Assembly: GCA_964634005.1 (NCBI GenBank)
Contig: CAZWKQ010000004.1
Coordinates: 135,464 to 199,463, forward strand
Reading direction: 5' to 3'
Origin: CAZWKQ01 sp964634005
GTDB lineage: Bacteria; Bacteroidota; Bacteroidia; Bacteroidales; JACABE01
Length of the DNA: 64,000 bases
Below, piece after piece: positions 8,678 to 17,365 of the stretch; the stretch's first letter is position 1, and each line of letters opens with the position of its first letter. The position numbers and the translations under genes were made by a program. The notes beneath the pieces were generated by a model, which saw nothing but the letters and a program-made list of their open reading frames with translations, did not search any database and was not told the origin of the DNA.

Positions 8678-9297
8678 CTTTCAATAATTAAATATGAACC
8701 CTTTGGACCAGGAACTGATCCTTTAACTAATATTAAATTTTTTTCTTTAACAATTTTCAGTACTTGAAGATTAATCATTTTGCAACGATTACCACCGGTT
8801 CTTCCTGCCATTCTTAACCCTTTGAATACTCTTGATGGCCATGAAGATGCACCAACAGAACCCGGGGCTCTTAAACGGTCGTGCTGTCCGTGTGTTTTAT
8901 CGCCAACGCCACTGAAACCATGGCGTTTGATTACACCCTGAAAACCTTTTCCTTTAGTGGTTCCAACCACATCTATATATTCACCTTCGATAAAAACATC
9001 AACAGTAAGTATATCTCCAAATTGTTTCTGATGACCGGGTTCGAAACGAGTAAATTCATAAACTACTTTTTTAGGAGTAGTACCCGCTTTTTTGAAATGC
9101 CCCATCAATGATTTGGTAGTATGCTTTTCTTTCTTTTCATCGAAAGCTAACTGGATGGCATCATAACCATCAGTCTCAACTGTTTTTACTTGTGTTACCA
9201 CACAAGGACCTGCTTCTATAACCGTGCATGGGATATTTTTCCCAGAGGCATCGTATATGCTGGTCATTCCGATTTTTTTTCCTATTAATCCTGACAT
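8668..9297 (-). CDS. rplC: 50S ribosomal protein L3
   Basis: L3 starts large-subunit assembly and its loop reaches the peptidyl-transferase centre. The 209-residue product starts MSGLIGKKIGMTSIYD and carries the signature GKGFQGVIKRHGFSG and the GSVGASSWPSRVFKGLRMAGRTG loop. The last codons overlap the rplD start by 10 bases. Confidence 0.97.
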   Translation of the reverse strand: MSGLIGKKIGMTSIYDASGKNIPCTVIEAGPCVVTQVKTVETDGYDAIQLAFDEKKEKHTTKSLMGHFKKAGTTPKKVVYEFTRFEPGHQKQFGDILTVDVFIEGEYIDVVGTTKGKGFQGVIKRHGFSGVGDKTHGQHDRLRAPGSVGASSWPSRVFKGLRMAGRTGGNRCKMINLQVLKIVKEKNLILVKGSVPGPKGSYLIIERWS

Positions 9298-9355
9298 TCT
9301 TTTGTTTGTTTTATTGTATTACAACACAATTTCTTCCCTATTCTGTTATCCTTTA

Positions 9356-9661
9356 TTAAACTTTAATTTCAACTTCTACGCCACTTGGCAACTCTAATTT
9401 CATAAGCGCATCTATGGTTTTTGAAGTTGTACTGTATATGTCCAACAATCTTTTGTAAGAACATAACTGAAATTGTTCACGCGATTTTTTATTTACAAAT
9501 GTTGAACGTAATACAGTATAAATCTTTTTATTAGTTGGTAATGGGATAGGACCATTTACAACTGCTCCTGTTGATTTAACAGTTTTAACGATTTTTTCAG
9601 CTGACTTGTCAACTAAATTATAATCGTATGATTTCAACTTAATTCTTATTCTTTGATTCAC
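9356..9661 (-). CDS. rpsJ: 30S ribosomal protein S10 / NusE
   Basis: S10 has two jobs: in the ribosome, and as NusE in transcription antitermination and NusG-mediated coupling. The 101-residue product shows RIRIKLKSYDYNLVDKSAEKIV, the GPIPLPTNKKIYTVLRS segment and the SREQFQ motif. It follows fusA directly: there is no tuf gene between them, unlike in enterobacteria. Confidence 0.97.
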   Translation of the reverse strand: MNQRIRIKLKSYDYNLVDKSAEKIVKTVKSTGAVVNGPIPLPTNKKIYTVLRSTFVNKKSREQFQLCSYKRLLDIYSTTSKTIDALMKLELPSGVEVEIKV

Positions 9662-9702
9662 TTTGTTTATTAATTTTGAATTAACAACCTTTATTTTAAT
9701 TT

Positions 9703-11802
9703 TTAAAATTTTATTCCTTTAATATTATATAACACTTGTTCGGTAATTTGCTGATTAGCCGGTTCGTAATGAGAAAATTGAAGTGTAGATGTAGCTCTTC
9801 CCGAAGTTAATGTTCTTAAAATTGTAACATAGCCAAACATTTCTGACATAGGAACAAATGCTCTTACAATCTGATAGCCGATTTTTGCTTCAATTTCTTC
9901 CAGCACTCCTCTTCTTTTGTTTAAATCGCCGGTAACTTCACCAATATAATCGTCCGGTGTTACGATTTCTACTTTCATTATCGGTTCGAGCAGTATTGGT
10001 TTTGCTTTTTTACAAGCGTTTTTGTAACCAACCTGAGCTGCTATTTCAAAAGAAAGAGAATCGGAATCGACTGAATGGAAAGAACCGTCAATCAGCCTTA
10101 CTTTTAAACTTTCCAATGGATAACCGGCCAAAACTCCGTTTGCCATAGCTAATTTGAAGCCCTTTTCTATCGATGGTATATATTCTTTCGGAATATTACC
10201 GCCTCTAACTTCATTGATAAATTGTAAACCCTTAACATCATCATCGGCAGGAGATACTTCAAATTCAATATCGGCAAATTTTCCTTTACCACCGGTTTGT
10301 TTTTTGTAAACTTCGCGATGGCGAACCGTTTGAGTGATTGCTTCCTTATAAGCAACCTGTGGTTTTCCTTGGTTGCATTCTACCAAAAATTCTCTTCTTA
10401 ACCTGTCGATTAAAATTTCGAGATGCAATTCACCCATTCCGCTGATAATGGTTTGACCTGAGTCTTCGTCAATTTTAACCTGAAATGTCGGGTCTTCCTC
10501 TGCAAGTTTATATAAAGCATTGGAAAGTTTATCAATATCTTTTTGTGTAATAGGCTCTATTGCAACACTTATAACAGGATCAGGGAACTTAATAGTTTCG
10601 AGAACTATCGGATGCTTTTCATCGCATAAAGTATCACCTGTTCTGATATCTTTAAATCCGACAGCTGCGCCAATATCGCCTGCTTCGATTTTATCGAGAG
10701 GATTCTGCTTATTGGCATGCATTTGCATAATCCTTGAAATTCTCTCTTTTTTACCTGTAGTTGAATTCAAAACATAAGAACCTGATTCAAGAGTACCGGA
10801 ATAGACTCTAAAAAATGCTATTCGTCCGACATAAGGATCTGTAGCTATTTTGAACGCCAAAGCAGCAAAAGGTTCATCAGCCTTTTGTTTTCTCTCTTCT
10901 TCTTTTTCTGTTTTAGGATTTATACCTTTAACAGGAGGTATATCCAATGGACTCGGTAAATATCTTATAATTGCATCAAGCAGTTTTTGCACCCCTTTAT
11001 TTTTGAAAGAAGCGCCGCAAATTACAGGAGTTATTCTCATTTCTATGGTAGCCTTACGTATAGCAGCTATCATTTCTTCTTCGGAAATTGAGTTATGATC
11101 CTGTAAAAATTTATTGAGAAGATCGTCGCTTTCTTCAGCAACTCCTTCTATTAGTCTTGTTCTGTATTCTTCAACAATTTCGAGCAAATCGTCAGGAATT
11201 GGTATTTCGATAATTTCGGAACCAAGAGTGGTTTCTTCCCAATAGAAAGCCTTATTCGAAATTAAATCTACCACACCAATAAAAGTATCTTCCTGTCCGA
11301 TTGGAATTTGTAAAGGAATAGGGTTAGCGCCCAAGCGGTCTTTAATTTGTTGAATAACATTAAAGAAGTCGGCTCCCGCTCTATCCATTTTATTAACAAA
11401 CGAAATACGGGGAACTCTGTATTTATCGGCTTGGCGCCAAACAGTTTCCGATTGAGGTTCTACACCACCTACAGCACAGAATAGTGCTACGGCACCATCC
11501 AGAACTCTTAAAGAACGTTCGACCTCAACAGTAAAGTCAACGTGTCCGGGAGTATCAATAATATTTATTTTGAATTGTTCATTATTATAGTTCCAGAAAA
11601 CGGTTGTAGATGCCGAAGTGATTGTAATACCTCTTTCCTGCTCTTGAACCATCCAGTCCATAGTGGCATCACCGTCGTGAACTTCTCCAATTTTGTGACT
11701 TTTACCGGTATAATACAATATACGCTCAGTTGTTGTGGTTTTACCCGCATCAATGTGAGCCATAATGCCAATATTTCTTGTATAAGTTAATTTTTCTGAC
11801 AT
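9703..11802 (-). CDS. fusA: Translation elongation factor G
   Basis: EF-G is the GTPase that drives translocation. From the ATG at 11802 the protein is 699 residues (MSEKLTYTRNIGIMAHIDAG); an in-frame ATG at 11838 would add 12 residues without family support. The G domain has the P-loop AHIDAGKT (15-22), DTPGHVDFT and NKMD, followed by the domain II-V pattern ending in MFGYVTILRTLTSGRATSTLQF. It belongs to the str part of the operon (rpsL-rpsG-fusA). Confidence 0.98.
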   Translation of the reverse strand: MSEKLTYTRNIGIMAHIDAGKTTTTERILYYTGKSHKIGEVHDGDATMDWMVQEQERGITITSASTTVFWNYNNEQFKINIIDTPGHVDFTVEVERSLRVLDGAVALFCAVGGVEPQSETVWRQADKYRVPRISFVNKMDRAGADFFNVIQQIKDRLGANPIPLQIPIGQEDTFIGVVDLISNKAFYWEETTLGSEIIEIPIPDDLLEIVEEYRTRLIEGVAEESDDLLNKFLQDHNSISEEEMIAAIRKATIEMRITPVICGASFKNKGVQKLLDAIIRYLPSPLDIPPVKGINPKTEKEEERKQKADEPFAALAFKIATDPYVGRIAFFRVYSGTLESGSYVLNSTTGKKERISRIMQMHANKQNPLDKIEAGDIGAAVGFKDIRTGDTLCDEKHPIVLETIKFPDPVISVAIEPITQKDIDKLSNALYKLAEEDPTFQVKIDEDSGQTIISGMGELHLEILIDRLRREFLVECNQGKPQVAYKEAITQTVRHREVYKKQTGGKGKFADIEFEVSPADDDVKGLQFINEVRGGNIPKEYIPSIEKGFKLAMANGVLAGYPLESLKVRLIDGSFHSVDSDSLSFEIAAQVGYKNACKKAKPILLEPIMKVEIVTPDDYIGEVTGDLNKRRGVLEEIEAKIGYQIVRAFVPMSEMFGYVTILRTLTSGRATSTLQFSHYEPANQQITEQVLYNIKGIKF

Positions 11803-11883
11803 TTTATTTATTGTATTATCACTTAATAAATCACCCAAATTTTAATGAACAGTCGGCGTGTTAATAACGCGTTTATATATTTT

Positions 11884-12351
11884 TTAAACTCTGAAATGTG
11901 AAAATGCTTTGTTAGCTTCGGCCATTCTGTGAGTATCTTCTTTTCTTTTAAATGCAGCACCTTCTTCTTTGTATGCAGCAAGAATTTCGCCGGCAAGTTT
12001 TTGACTCATAGACTTTTCGTGTCTTTTACGAGCAAAATTAACAAGAGCTTTCATCCCAATTGACATTTTTCTTTCAGGACGAATTTCTGATGGTATCTGG
12101 AAAGTTGCTCCGCCTATACGTCTACTCCTTACTTCAACTGAAGGAGTTACGTTTGCCAATGCTTTTTTCCAAACTTCAATAGGATCTTCGTTTGATTTTG
12201 AAGCAACTATTTCCATAGCTTCGTAAAAAATATCAAAAGCCACGCTTTTCTTACCCCTTAACATTATGTTATTAACGAATTTTGTAACCAAAGTATCATT
12301 AAACTTCGGGTCGGGTAAAATAATTCGTTTTTTGGGTTTAGCTTTCCTCAT
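11884..12351 (-). CDS. rpsG: 30S ribosomal protein S7
   Basis: S7 nucleates assembly of the 30S head and lies near the E site. The 155-residue product contains the family signature DPKFNDTLVTKFVNNIMLRGKKS and RSRRIGGATFQIPSEIRPERK, ending KRKEDTHRMAEANKAFSHFRV. It follows rpsL by 31 bases. Confidence 0.97.
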   Translation of the reverse strand: MRKAKPKKRIILPDPKFNDTLVTKFVNNIMLRGKKSVAFDIFYEAMEIVASKSNEDPIEVWKKALANVTPSVEVRSRRIGGATFQIPSEIRPERKMSIGMKALVNFARKRHEKSMSQKLAGEILAAYKEEGAAFKRKEDTHRMAEANKAFSHFRV

Positions 12352-12382
12352 TCTATTATATGTTTGCTATTGTGAAACTTAA

Positions 12383-12763
12383 TTATTTCTTTGCCTTAGG
12401 TCTTTTGGTTCCATACTTCGACCTTCTTTGATTTCTTCCTTCAACACCTGATGTATCCAAAGCTCCTCTTATTATATGATATCTAACACCCGGTAAATCC
12501 TTTACCCTTCCTCCTCTTATCATTACAATAGAGTGCTCTTGCAAGTTGTGTCCTTCACCAGGAATATATGCGTTTACTTCCTTACCATTAGTTAATCTAA
12601 CCCTTGCAACTTTTCTCATTGCAGAATTAGGTTTTTTAGGTGTTGTAGTATAAACCCTTACGCATACACCACGTCTCTGAGGACATGAATCCAATGCAGG
12701 CGACTTACTTTTTTCTGTTAACTTGTTTCGTCCTTTACGAACTAACTGTTGTATTGTAGGCAT
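12383..12763 (-). CDS. rpsL: 30S ribosomal protein S12
   Basis: S12 controls decoding fidelity at the A site. The 126-residue product begins MPTIQQLVRKGR. Lys residues in TTTPKKPNSAMRK (43-44) and GGRVKDLPGVRYH are wild type, so no classic streptomycin-resistance substitution is present. It is the first gene of the whole str-S10-spc run and lies about 60 bases downstream of a consensus promoter. Confidence 0.97.
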   Translation of the reverse strand: MPTIQQLVRKGRNKLTEKSKSPALDSCPQRRGVCVRVYTTTPKKPNSAMRKVARVRLTNGKEVNAYIPGEGHNLQEHSIVMIRGGRVKDLPGVRYHIIRGALDTSGVEGRNQRRSKYGTKRPKAKK

Positions 12764-12819
12764 ATTCTGTTGATTATTTTAATATCCAGTTATTAAACAA
12801 CCCAAAATTTTTGGGACTG

Positions 12820-12849
12820 CAAAGGTACAACTTTATTTTATACTCACAA
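12820..12849 (-). promoter_or_regulatory. Bacteroidota-type promoter of the str-S10-spc operon
   Basis: On the minus strand there is a -33 TTG at 12847-12849, a 19-base spacer and a -7 box TACCTTTG at 12820-12827, an exact match to the phylum consensus TTG-N19-TAnnTTTG. It points at rpsL. The leader contains the near-perfect palindrome CCCAAAATTTTTGGG at 12801-12815. A second -7-like box on the plus strand (TAAATTTG, 12873-12880) faces the divergent HAD gene but lacks a good -33. Confidence 0.8.
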
Positions 12850-12929
12850 TAGTTAGATTAAATTTTTTTTAATAAATTTGCATTTTTATTGAAAATTATT
12901 ATCAAACTAACGGTTCTACCTAATTATCA

Positions 12930-13628
12930 ATGAATAAATATTCTCACATTTTTTTCGACCTCGACAGAACAATTTGGGATTTTGACAAAAATTCCATAGC
13001 CACTTTAAACGAAATTTTTGAAAAATATAATCTCGAAAATATTCTTAATTGTTCTTTTGATGATTTTTTCAAAACATACAAAAAACATAACACTATCTTG
13101 TGGGAGGCATACAGAAACAACCAGATTAAAAAAGAAAAACTAAGTATCGACCGTTTTCTGTTTACTTTAAATGATTTTAATAACGATGATTTACTTTTAG
13201 CAAGCAATATCTCCGAAGATTATATCAAACTTAGTCCTTTAAAGAAAAATTTACTGCCATATTCTATTGAAACACTCGAAATTTTATCTAAAAAATTCAA
13301 ATTACATATTTTAACCAACGGATTTAAAGAAGTTCAATACATAAAAGTACGCAAATCGGGACTTGAAAAGTACTTCACTCACATTATTACTTCTGAAGAA
13401 GCAGGAGTTCAAAAACCTGATAAAAAAATTTTCGAATACGCTTTAAAAATTACAGGCGCAACCCCCGAAAACAGTATTATGATAGGCGACGACCTGAAAG
13501 TAGATATTTTAGGTGCCATGCAAGTCGGTATGGACCAAATTTACTTTAATTGCAACTCTGACCCTTCTGAACATCAAGCTACATACGAAATTAAATCACT
13601 GATAGAGTTAACTTACATTCTGAACTAA
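12930..13628 (+). CDS. HAD-superfamily hydrolase, YjjG-like (pyrimidine nucleotidase type)
   Basis: The 232-residue protein is a class I HAD phosphatase. Motif I is FFDLDRTIWD with the two catalytic Asp at 10 and 12, motif II is in HILTNG, motif III is the Lys of QKPDKKIFEYAL, and motif IV is MIGDDLKVDILGA. The layout with a helical cap after motif I matches the YjjG family, which removes phosphate from non-canonical pyrimidine nucleotides. The precise substrate is inferred by family only. It is divergent from rpsL and stands alone. Confidence 0.85.
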   Translation: MNKYSHIFFDLDRTIWDFDKNSIATLNEIFEKYNLENILNCSFDDFFKTYKKHNTILWEAYRNNQIKKEKLSIDRFLFTLNDFNNDDLLLASNISEDYIKLSPLKKNLLPYSIETLEILSKKFKLHILTNGFKEVQYIKVRKSGLEKYFTHIITSEEAGVQKPDKKIFEYALKITGATPENSIMIGDDLKVDILGAMQVGMDQIYFNCNSDPSEHQATYEIKSLIELTYILN

Positions 13629-13762
13629 TCATTTACCAAACTTTTTTTGGGTTTTAAAATATTAAGATTTTTTTTGATGTAAACTTTACAATATTCAAAA
13701 AAAATTCTTATTATTGTTCAGTTTTTTAAACAATATTAATTATTAACAAAAAATAGAGATTT

Positions 13763-15091
13763 ATGAAAATTACGATTGTAGGTACCGGATATGTAGGATT
13801 AGTAACAGGTACTTGTTTTGCAGAAGTAGGTATAGATGTAACTTGTGTTGATATTGATGAGGATAAAATTGAAAATTTAAAAAACGGTATTTCACCAATT
13901 TATGAACCGGGGCTTGACCCGATGATTGAGAGAAATGTTGCTAAAGGAAGATTACATTTTTCAACCGATTTGGCTTCCTGTATTGACGGAACAGATGTAA
14001 TTTTCAGTGCTGTTGGTACTCCTCCCGATGAAGACGGCAGTGCAGATTTGCAATATGTTTTAGATGTAGCCCGTACAGTTGGTAAAAATATGAAAGACTA
14101 TATTTTAATTGTTACCAAAAGTACTGTTCCCGTAGGTACTGCCGAAAAAGTTCGCAAGGTAATTCAGGAAGAATTAGATAAAAGAGGTGTAAACATTGAA
14201 TTTGACGTAGCCTCAAATCCTGAATTTTTAAAAGAAGGAGACGCTATAAACGACTTTTTGAAACCCGACAGAATTGTTGTTGGTGTCGAGTCGGAAAGAG
14301 CCGAAAATATTATGAAAAGTTTGTATAAACCTTTCACTTTAAACGGACACCCCGTAATATTTATGGATGTGCCATCTGCTGAAATGACTAAATATGCCGC
14401 AAACTCGATGTTGGCAACAAAAATCAGCTTTATGAACGATATTGCCAACCTTTGTGAAATTATGGGTGCCGACGTAAATATGGTACGTAAGGGAATTGGC
14501 AGCGATTCGCGCATTGGGAACAAGTTTATTTACCCGGGTATCGGCTATGGCGGGTCTTGTTTCCCTAAGGATGTTAAGGCACTGATTAAAACCGCTGAAC
14601 AAAACGGATATCAATTAAGAGTTTTGAAAGCTGTTGAAGCTGTAAACGACGACCAGAAGTCGGTATTGTTCAATAAGCTGTACGATTACTACGGAGGTGA
14701 TTTAAAAGGAAAAACAATTGCTCTATGGGGATTATCATTCAAACCACAAACCGATGATATGCGTGAGGCTCCTTCTTTAGTAATAATAAAGAAATTATTA
14801 GAATCGGGTTGCAAAGTTAGAGCATACGACCCTGTTGCTATGCACGAAGCCCAACGCAGAATAGGAAACGTTATTGAATACGCCAAAGATCCTTATGATG
14901 CTGCAGTTGATGCAGACGCACTTATGTTGATAACCGAATGGACAGAGTTCAGATTCCCCAATTGGAATGTTATCAAAAAACTTATGAAACACAATGTAGT
15001 ATTCGACGGAAGAAATATCTACGACTACAAAGAAATGAAAGAAAGAGGATTTACTTATTTCTGCATGGGTATAGATACTAAAAAGAAATAA
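13763..15091 (+). CDS. ugd: UDP-glucose 6-dehydrogenase
   Basis: Oxidises UDP-glucose to UDP-glucuronate with two NAD+. The 442-residue protein has the N-terminal Rossmann motif GTGYVG (7-12), the central YAANSMLATKISFMNDIANL helix, the active-site motif GYGGSCFPKD with Cys266 as nucleophile, and a C-terminal UDP-binding domain (ALWGLSFKPQTDDMREAPS). The next gene uses its product, so this pair makes UDP-xylose. A hairpin terminator follows, so read-through into uxs may be partial. Confidence 0.96.
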   Translation: MKITIVGTGYVGLVTGTCFAEVGIDVTCVDIDEDKIENLKNGISPIYEPGLDPMIERNVAKGRLHFSTDLASCIDGTDVIFSAVGTPPDEDGSADLQYVLDVARTVGKNMKDYILIVTKSTVPVGTAEKVRKVIQEELDKRGVNIEFDVASNPEFLKEGDAINDFLKPDRIVVGVESERAENIMKSLYKPFTLNGHPVIFMDVPSAEMTKYAANSMLATKISFMNDIANLCEIMGADVNMVRKGIGSDSRIGNKFIYPGIGYGGSCFPKDVKALIKTAEQNGYQLRVLKAVEAVNDDQKSVLFNKLYDYYGGDLKGKTIALWGLSFKPQTDDMREAPSLVIIKKLLESGCKVRAYDPVAMHEAQRRIGNVIEYAKDPYDAAVDADALMLITEWTEFRFPNWNVIKKLMKHNVVFDGRNIYDYKEMKERGFTYFCMGIDTKKK

Positions 15092-15105
15092 TTTTATTAT
15101 AAACG

Positions 15106-15141
15106 GGAGAGATTAAATTTCAAAATCTCTCCTTATTTTTT
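15106..15141 (+). terminator. Rho-independent terminator after ugd
   Basis: A perfect 9-bp stem, GGAGAGATT (15106-15114) with AATCTCTCC (15124-15132), is followed by a T-rich run. It lies between ugd and uxs, which suggests the two are not simply one transcript, or that expression of uxs is attenuated. Confidence 0.75.
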
Positions 15142-15164
15142 AACCTTTGAATTTCTGAAACGAC

Positions 15165-16103
15165 ATGAGAAAAAAAATATTAGTAACGGGAGGAGCGGGA
15201 TTTCTCGGCTCTCATCTTTGCGAAAGGCTGCTTAACGAAGGGAATGAAGTAGTTTGTTTGGACAATTATTTTACCGGCCAAAAACAAAACGTTATCCATT
15301 TACTGAATAATCCATATTTTGAGCTTATCAGACACGATGTTACAATGCCTTTTTTTATAGAAGTAGATGAAATATATAATCTTGCATGTCCTGCCTCACC
15401 GGTACATTATCAGTATAATGCCATCAAAACAGTAAAAACGTCGGTGATGGGAGCCGTAAATATGCTCGGATTGGCTAAAAGAATAAAAGCAAAAATTTTG
15501 CAGGCTTCCACAAGTGAAGTTTATGGCGACCCTGAAGTACATCCGCAAAAAGAAACATATTGGGGGCATGTAAATCCAATCGGAATTAGAGCTTGTTATG
15601 ACGAAGGAAAACGTTGTGCCGAAACACTTTTTGTTAATTATCACCGTCAGAACAACGTAAAAATAAAAATTATCAGAATATTCAATACCTACGGACCTCG
15701 AATGCACCCTAACGACGGACGTGTTGTTTCAAATTTCATCGTTCAAGCTTTACAAAACAAAGATATTACAATATTCGGCGACGGCACCCAAACACGCAGC
15801 TTTCAGTATTGCGACGACCTTATTGAAGGCATGATAAGAATGATGAATACCGGAGACGATTTTACAGGACCAGTCAATATTGGTAATCCAAACGAATTTA
15901 CTATGCTTGAACTTGCCGAAAAAGTTATAAAACTCACCGGCACTAAATCAAAAATAGTTTTTCAACCTTTACCGGCTGATGACCCTATGCAACGTCAGCC
16001 TGATATTAGCCTTGCAAAACAAAAATTAAATTGGGAACCTAAAATACAATTAGAAGAAGGCTTACAAAGAACAATTGAATATTTCAGAACCATTATAAAA
16101 TAA
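15165..16103 (+). CDS. uxs: UDP-glucuronate decarboxylase (UDP-xylose synthase), extended SDR
   Basis: Converts UDP-glucuronate to UDP-xylose. The 312-residue extended SDR has the NAD-binding GGAGFLGSH (9-17), the catalytic STSE (115-118) and Tyr145/Lys149 in the RACYDEGKR motif that is characteristic of UXS. The neighbouring ugd supplies its substrate. The length fits the soluble single-domain form. An epimerase of the same fold is the main alternative, but the ACYDEGKR and RIFNTYGPRMHPNDGRVVSNF motifs strongly favour UXS. Confidence 0.93.
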   Translation: MRKKILVTGGAGFLGSHLCERLLNEGNEVVCLDNYFTGQKQNVIHLLNNPYFELIRHDVTMPFFIEVDEIYNLACPASPVHYQYNAIKTVKTSVMGAVNMLGLAKRIKAKILQASTSEVYGDPEVHPQKETYWGHVNPIGIRACYDEGKRCAETLFVNYHRQNNVKIKIIRIFNTYGPRMHPNDGRVVSNFIVQALQNKDITIFGDGTQTRSFQYCDDLIEGMIRMMNTGDDFTGPVNIGNPNEFTMLELAEKVIKLTGTKSKIVFQPLPADDPMQRQPDISLAKQKLNWEPKIQLEEGLQRTIEYFRTIIK

Positions 16104-16110
16104 ACAGAAG

Positions 16111-16983
16111 ATGATTAATATTTTGGTTACCGGCAGCAATGGTCAACTGGGAAGTGAAATAAAATTTTTATCGGATAAATATCCCGATTACAAATTCTTA
16201 TTTACTGATATTGATGAATTGGACATAACTGAATATCAGGATGTAAATAATTTCTTTTCAAAAAATTCGATAAATTATATAATAAATTGTGCAGCATACA
16301 CAGCTGTTGATAAAGCGGAACAAGACACCGATAACGCAAGGTATATAAATGTTAATGCCGTTAAATATCTATCTCAAATTGCCCGTAAATACAATGCCTT
16401 TTTGATACATATTTCAACCGATTATGTGTTTGACGGGAAAAATTATAAACCATACACCGAAAACGACCCTATTTGCCCGACTTTAGCCTATGGTAAAACC
16501 AAAGCCGAAGGCGAAGCCGAAGTTAAGATGCATACCGATAAAGCTATAATAATAAGAACTTCATGGCTTTATTCTTCTTATGGAAATAATTTTGTTAAAA
16601 CCATAATTAAATACGGGAAAGAAAGAGGCAAACTCAATGTGGTTTTCGACCAGGTTGGCACTCCGACTTACGCCGCCGATTTAGCTAAAACAATACTTGA
16701 TATTATTCCTAAGCTTCATTCGAAAAACTGCATTGATATTTATCACTTTTCAAACGAAGGAGTTTGCAGTTGGTACGATTTTGCTAAAGAAATTGTTGAG
16801 ATTTCCAACATCAAATGTGAAATTAACCCCATTGAAACTAAAGACTATCCATTGCCTGCTCCTCGTCCGCATTTCAGCGTACTCGACAAATCAAAAATAA
16901 AAAGTGAATTTCAAATTACTATCCCTTATTGGAGAGACAGTCTTAAAATTTGCTTAAATAAAATTAATGAACAGAACACATAG
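16111..16983 (+). CDS. rfbD: dTDP-4-dehydrorhamnose reductase
   Basis: Last step of dTDP-L-rhamnose synthesis: NAD(P)H-dependent reduction of dTDP-4-dehydro-rhamnose. The 290-residue SDR has TGSNGQLGSEI at the start, the STDYVFDG motif, and the Tyr-x-x-x-Lys in AYGKTKAEGE. RTSWLYSSYGNNFV and the C-terminal PAPRPHFSVLDKSKI are typical RmlD features. The rfbA, rfbB and rfbC partners are not in the window. Its end overlaps the next gene by 17 bases. Confidence 0.93.
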   Translation: MINILVTGSNGQLGSEIKFLSDKYPDYKFLFTDIDELDITEYQDVNNFFSKNSINYIINCAAYTAVDKAEQDTDNARYINVNAVKYLSQIARKYNAFLIHISTDYVFDGKNYKPYTENDPICPTLAYGKTKAEGEAEVKMHTDKAIIIRTSWLYSSYGNNFVKTIIKYGKERGKLNVVFDQVGTPTYAADLAKTILDIIPKLHSKNCIDIYHFSNEGVCSWYDFAKEIVEISNIKCEINPIETKDYPLPAPRPHFSVLDKSKIKSEFQITIPYWRDSLKICLNKINEQNT

Positions 16984-17353
16984 AAATCGTTTATTAAATA
17001 TGGTATTCGAGGCTGCAAACGAAGTTCATAAAAACTTAGGAACTGGTATTGTCGATACGGTTTATCGCAGTTGCTTTTTACAAGAACTCAGAAGCAGAAA
17101 TATTTTGTTTAAAAAAGACGTAAGCTTCCCTATATACTATAAAGGAATTAAACTTGACTCGGAAATCAAAATTGATTTATTGATTGAAAATGAAATTATT
17201 GTTCAAATTATGACTGTAGAAAAAATAACCAAACAACACGAATCTCATTTACTTACATCATTGAAAATGAGCAATAAAAAAACTGGTTGCATTTTCAATT
17301 TTAACGAACCCCGATTGGTTGACGGTTTTAAGAAGATTATTATTAATGAATAA
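16967..17353 (+). CDS. GxxExxY-family protein, degenerate PDDEXK_3
   Basis: A 128-residue member of the GxxExxY family (PDDEXK_3, a PD-(D/E)XK nuclease-like fold of unknown role). The naming motif is present but altered, G27-I-V-D30-T-V-Y33. The rest of the family pattern is clear: IDLLIENEIIVQ, HESHLLTSLKMSNKKTGCIFNFN. The usual Glu-x-Lys in the VELKAVE strand reads Gln80-Ile-Met82, so the predicted catalytic pair is lost. It overlaps rfbD by 17 bases and precedes the mutase by 12, so it is part of the nucleotide-sugar operon. Genes of this family often sit in such loci. Confidence 0.85.
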   Translation: MNRTHRNRLLNMVFEAANEVHKNLGTGIVDTVYRSCFLQELRSRNILFKKDVSFPIYYKGIKLDSEIKIDLLIENEIIVQIMTVEKITKQHESHLLTSLKMSNKKTGCIFNFNEPRLVDGFKKIIINE

Positions 17354-17365
17354 ATATACAAAACT

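Noticed and set aside
9298..9355. Separate S10-operon promoter between rpsJ and rplC
   Set aside because: No TAnnTTTG box on the minus strand; the spacing fits one long operon.
12801..12815. CCCAAAATTTTTGGG as a terminator
   Set aside because: It lies in the leader between the consensus promoter and rpsL, with no T run; kept only as a possible leader structure.
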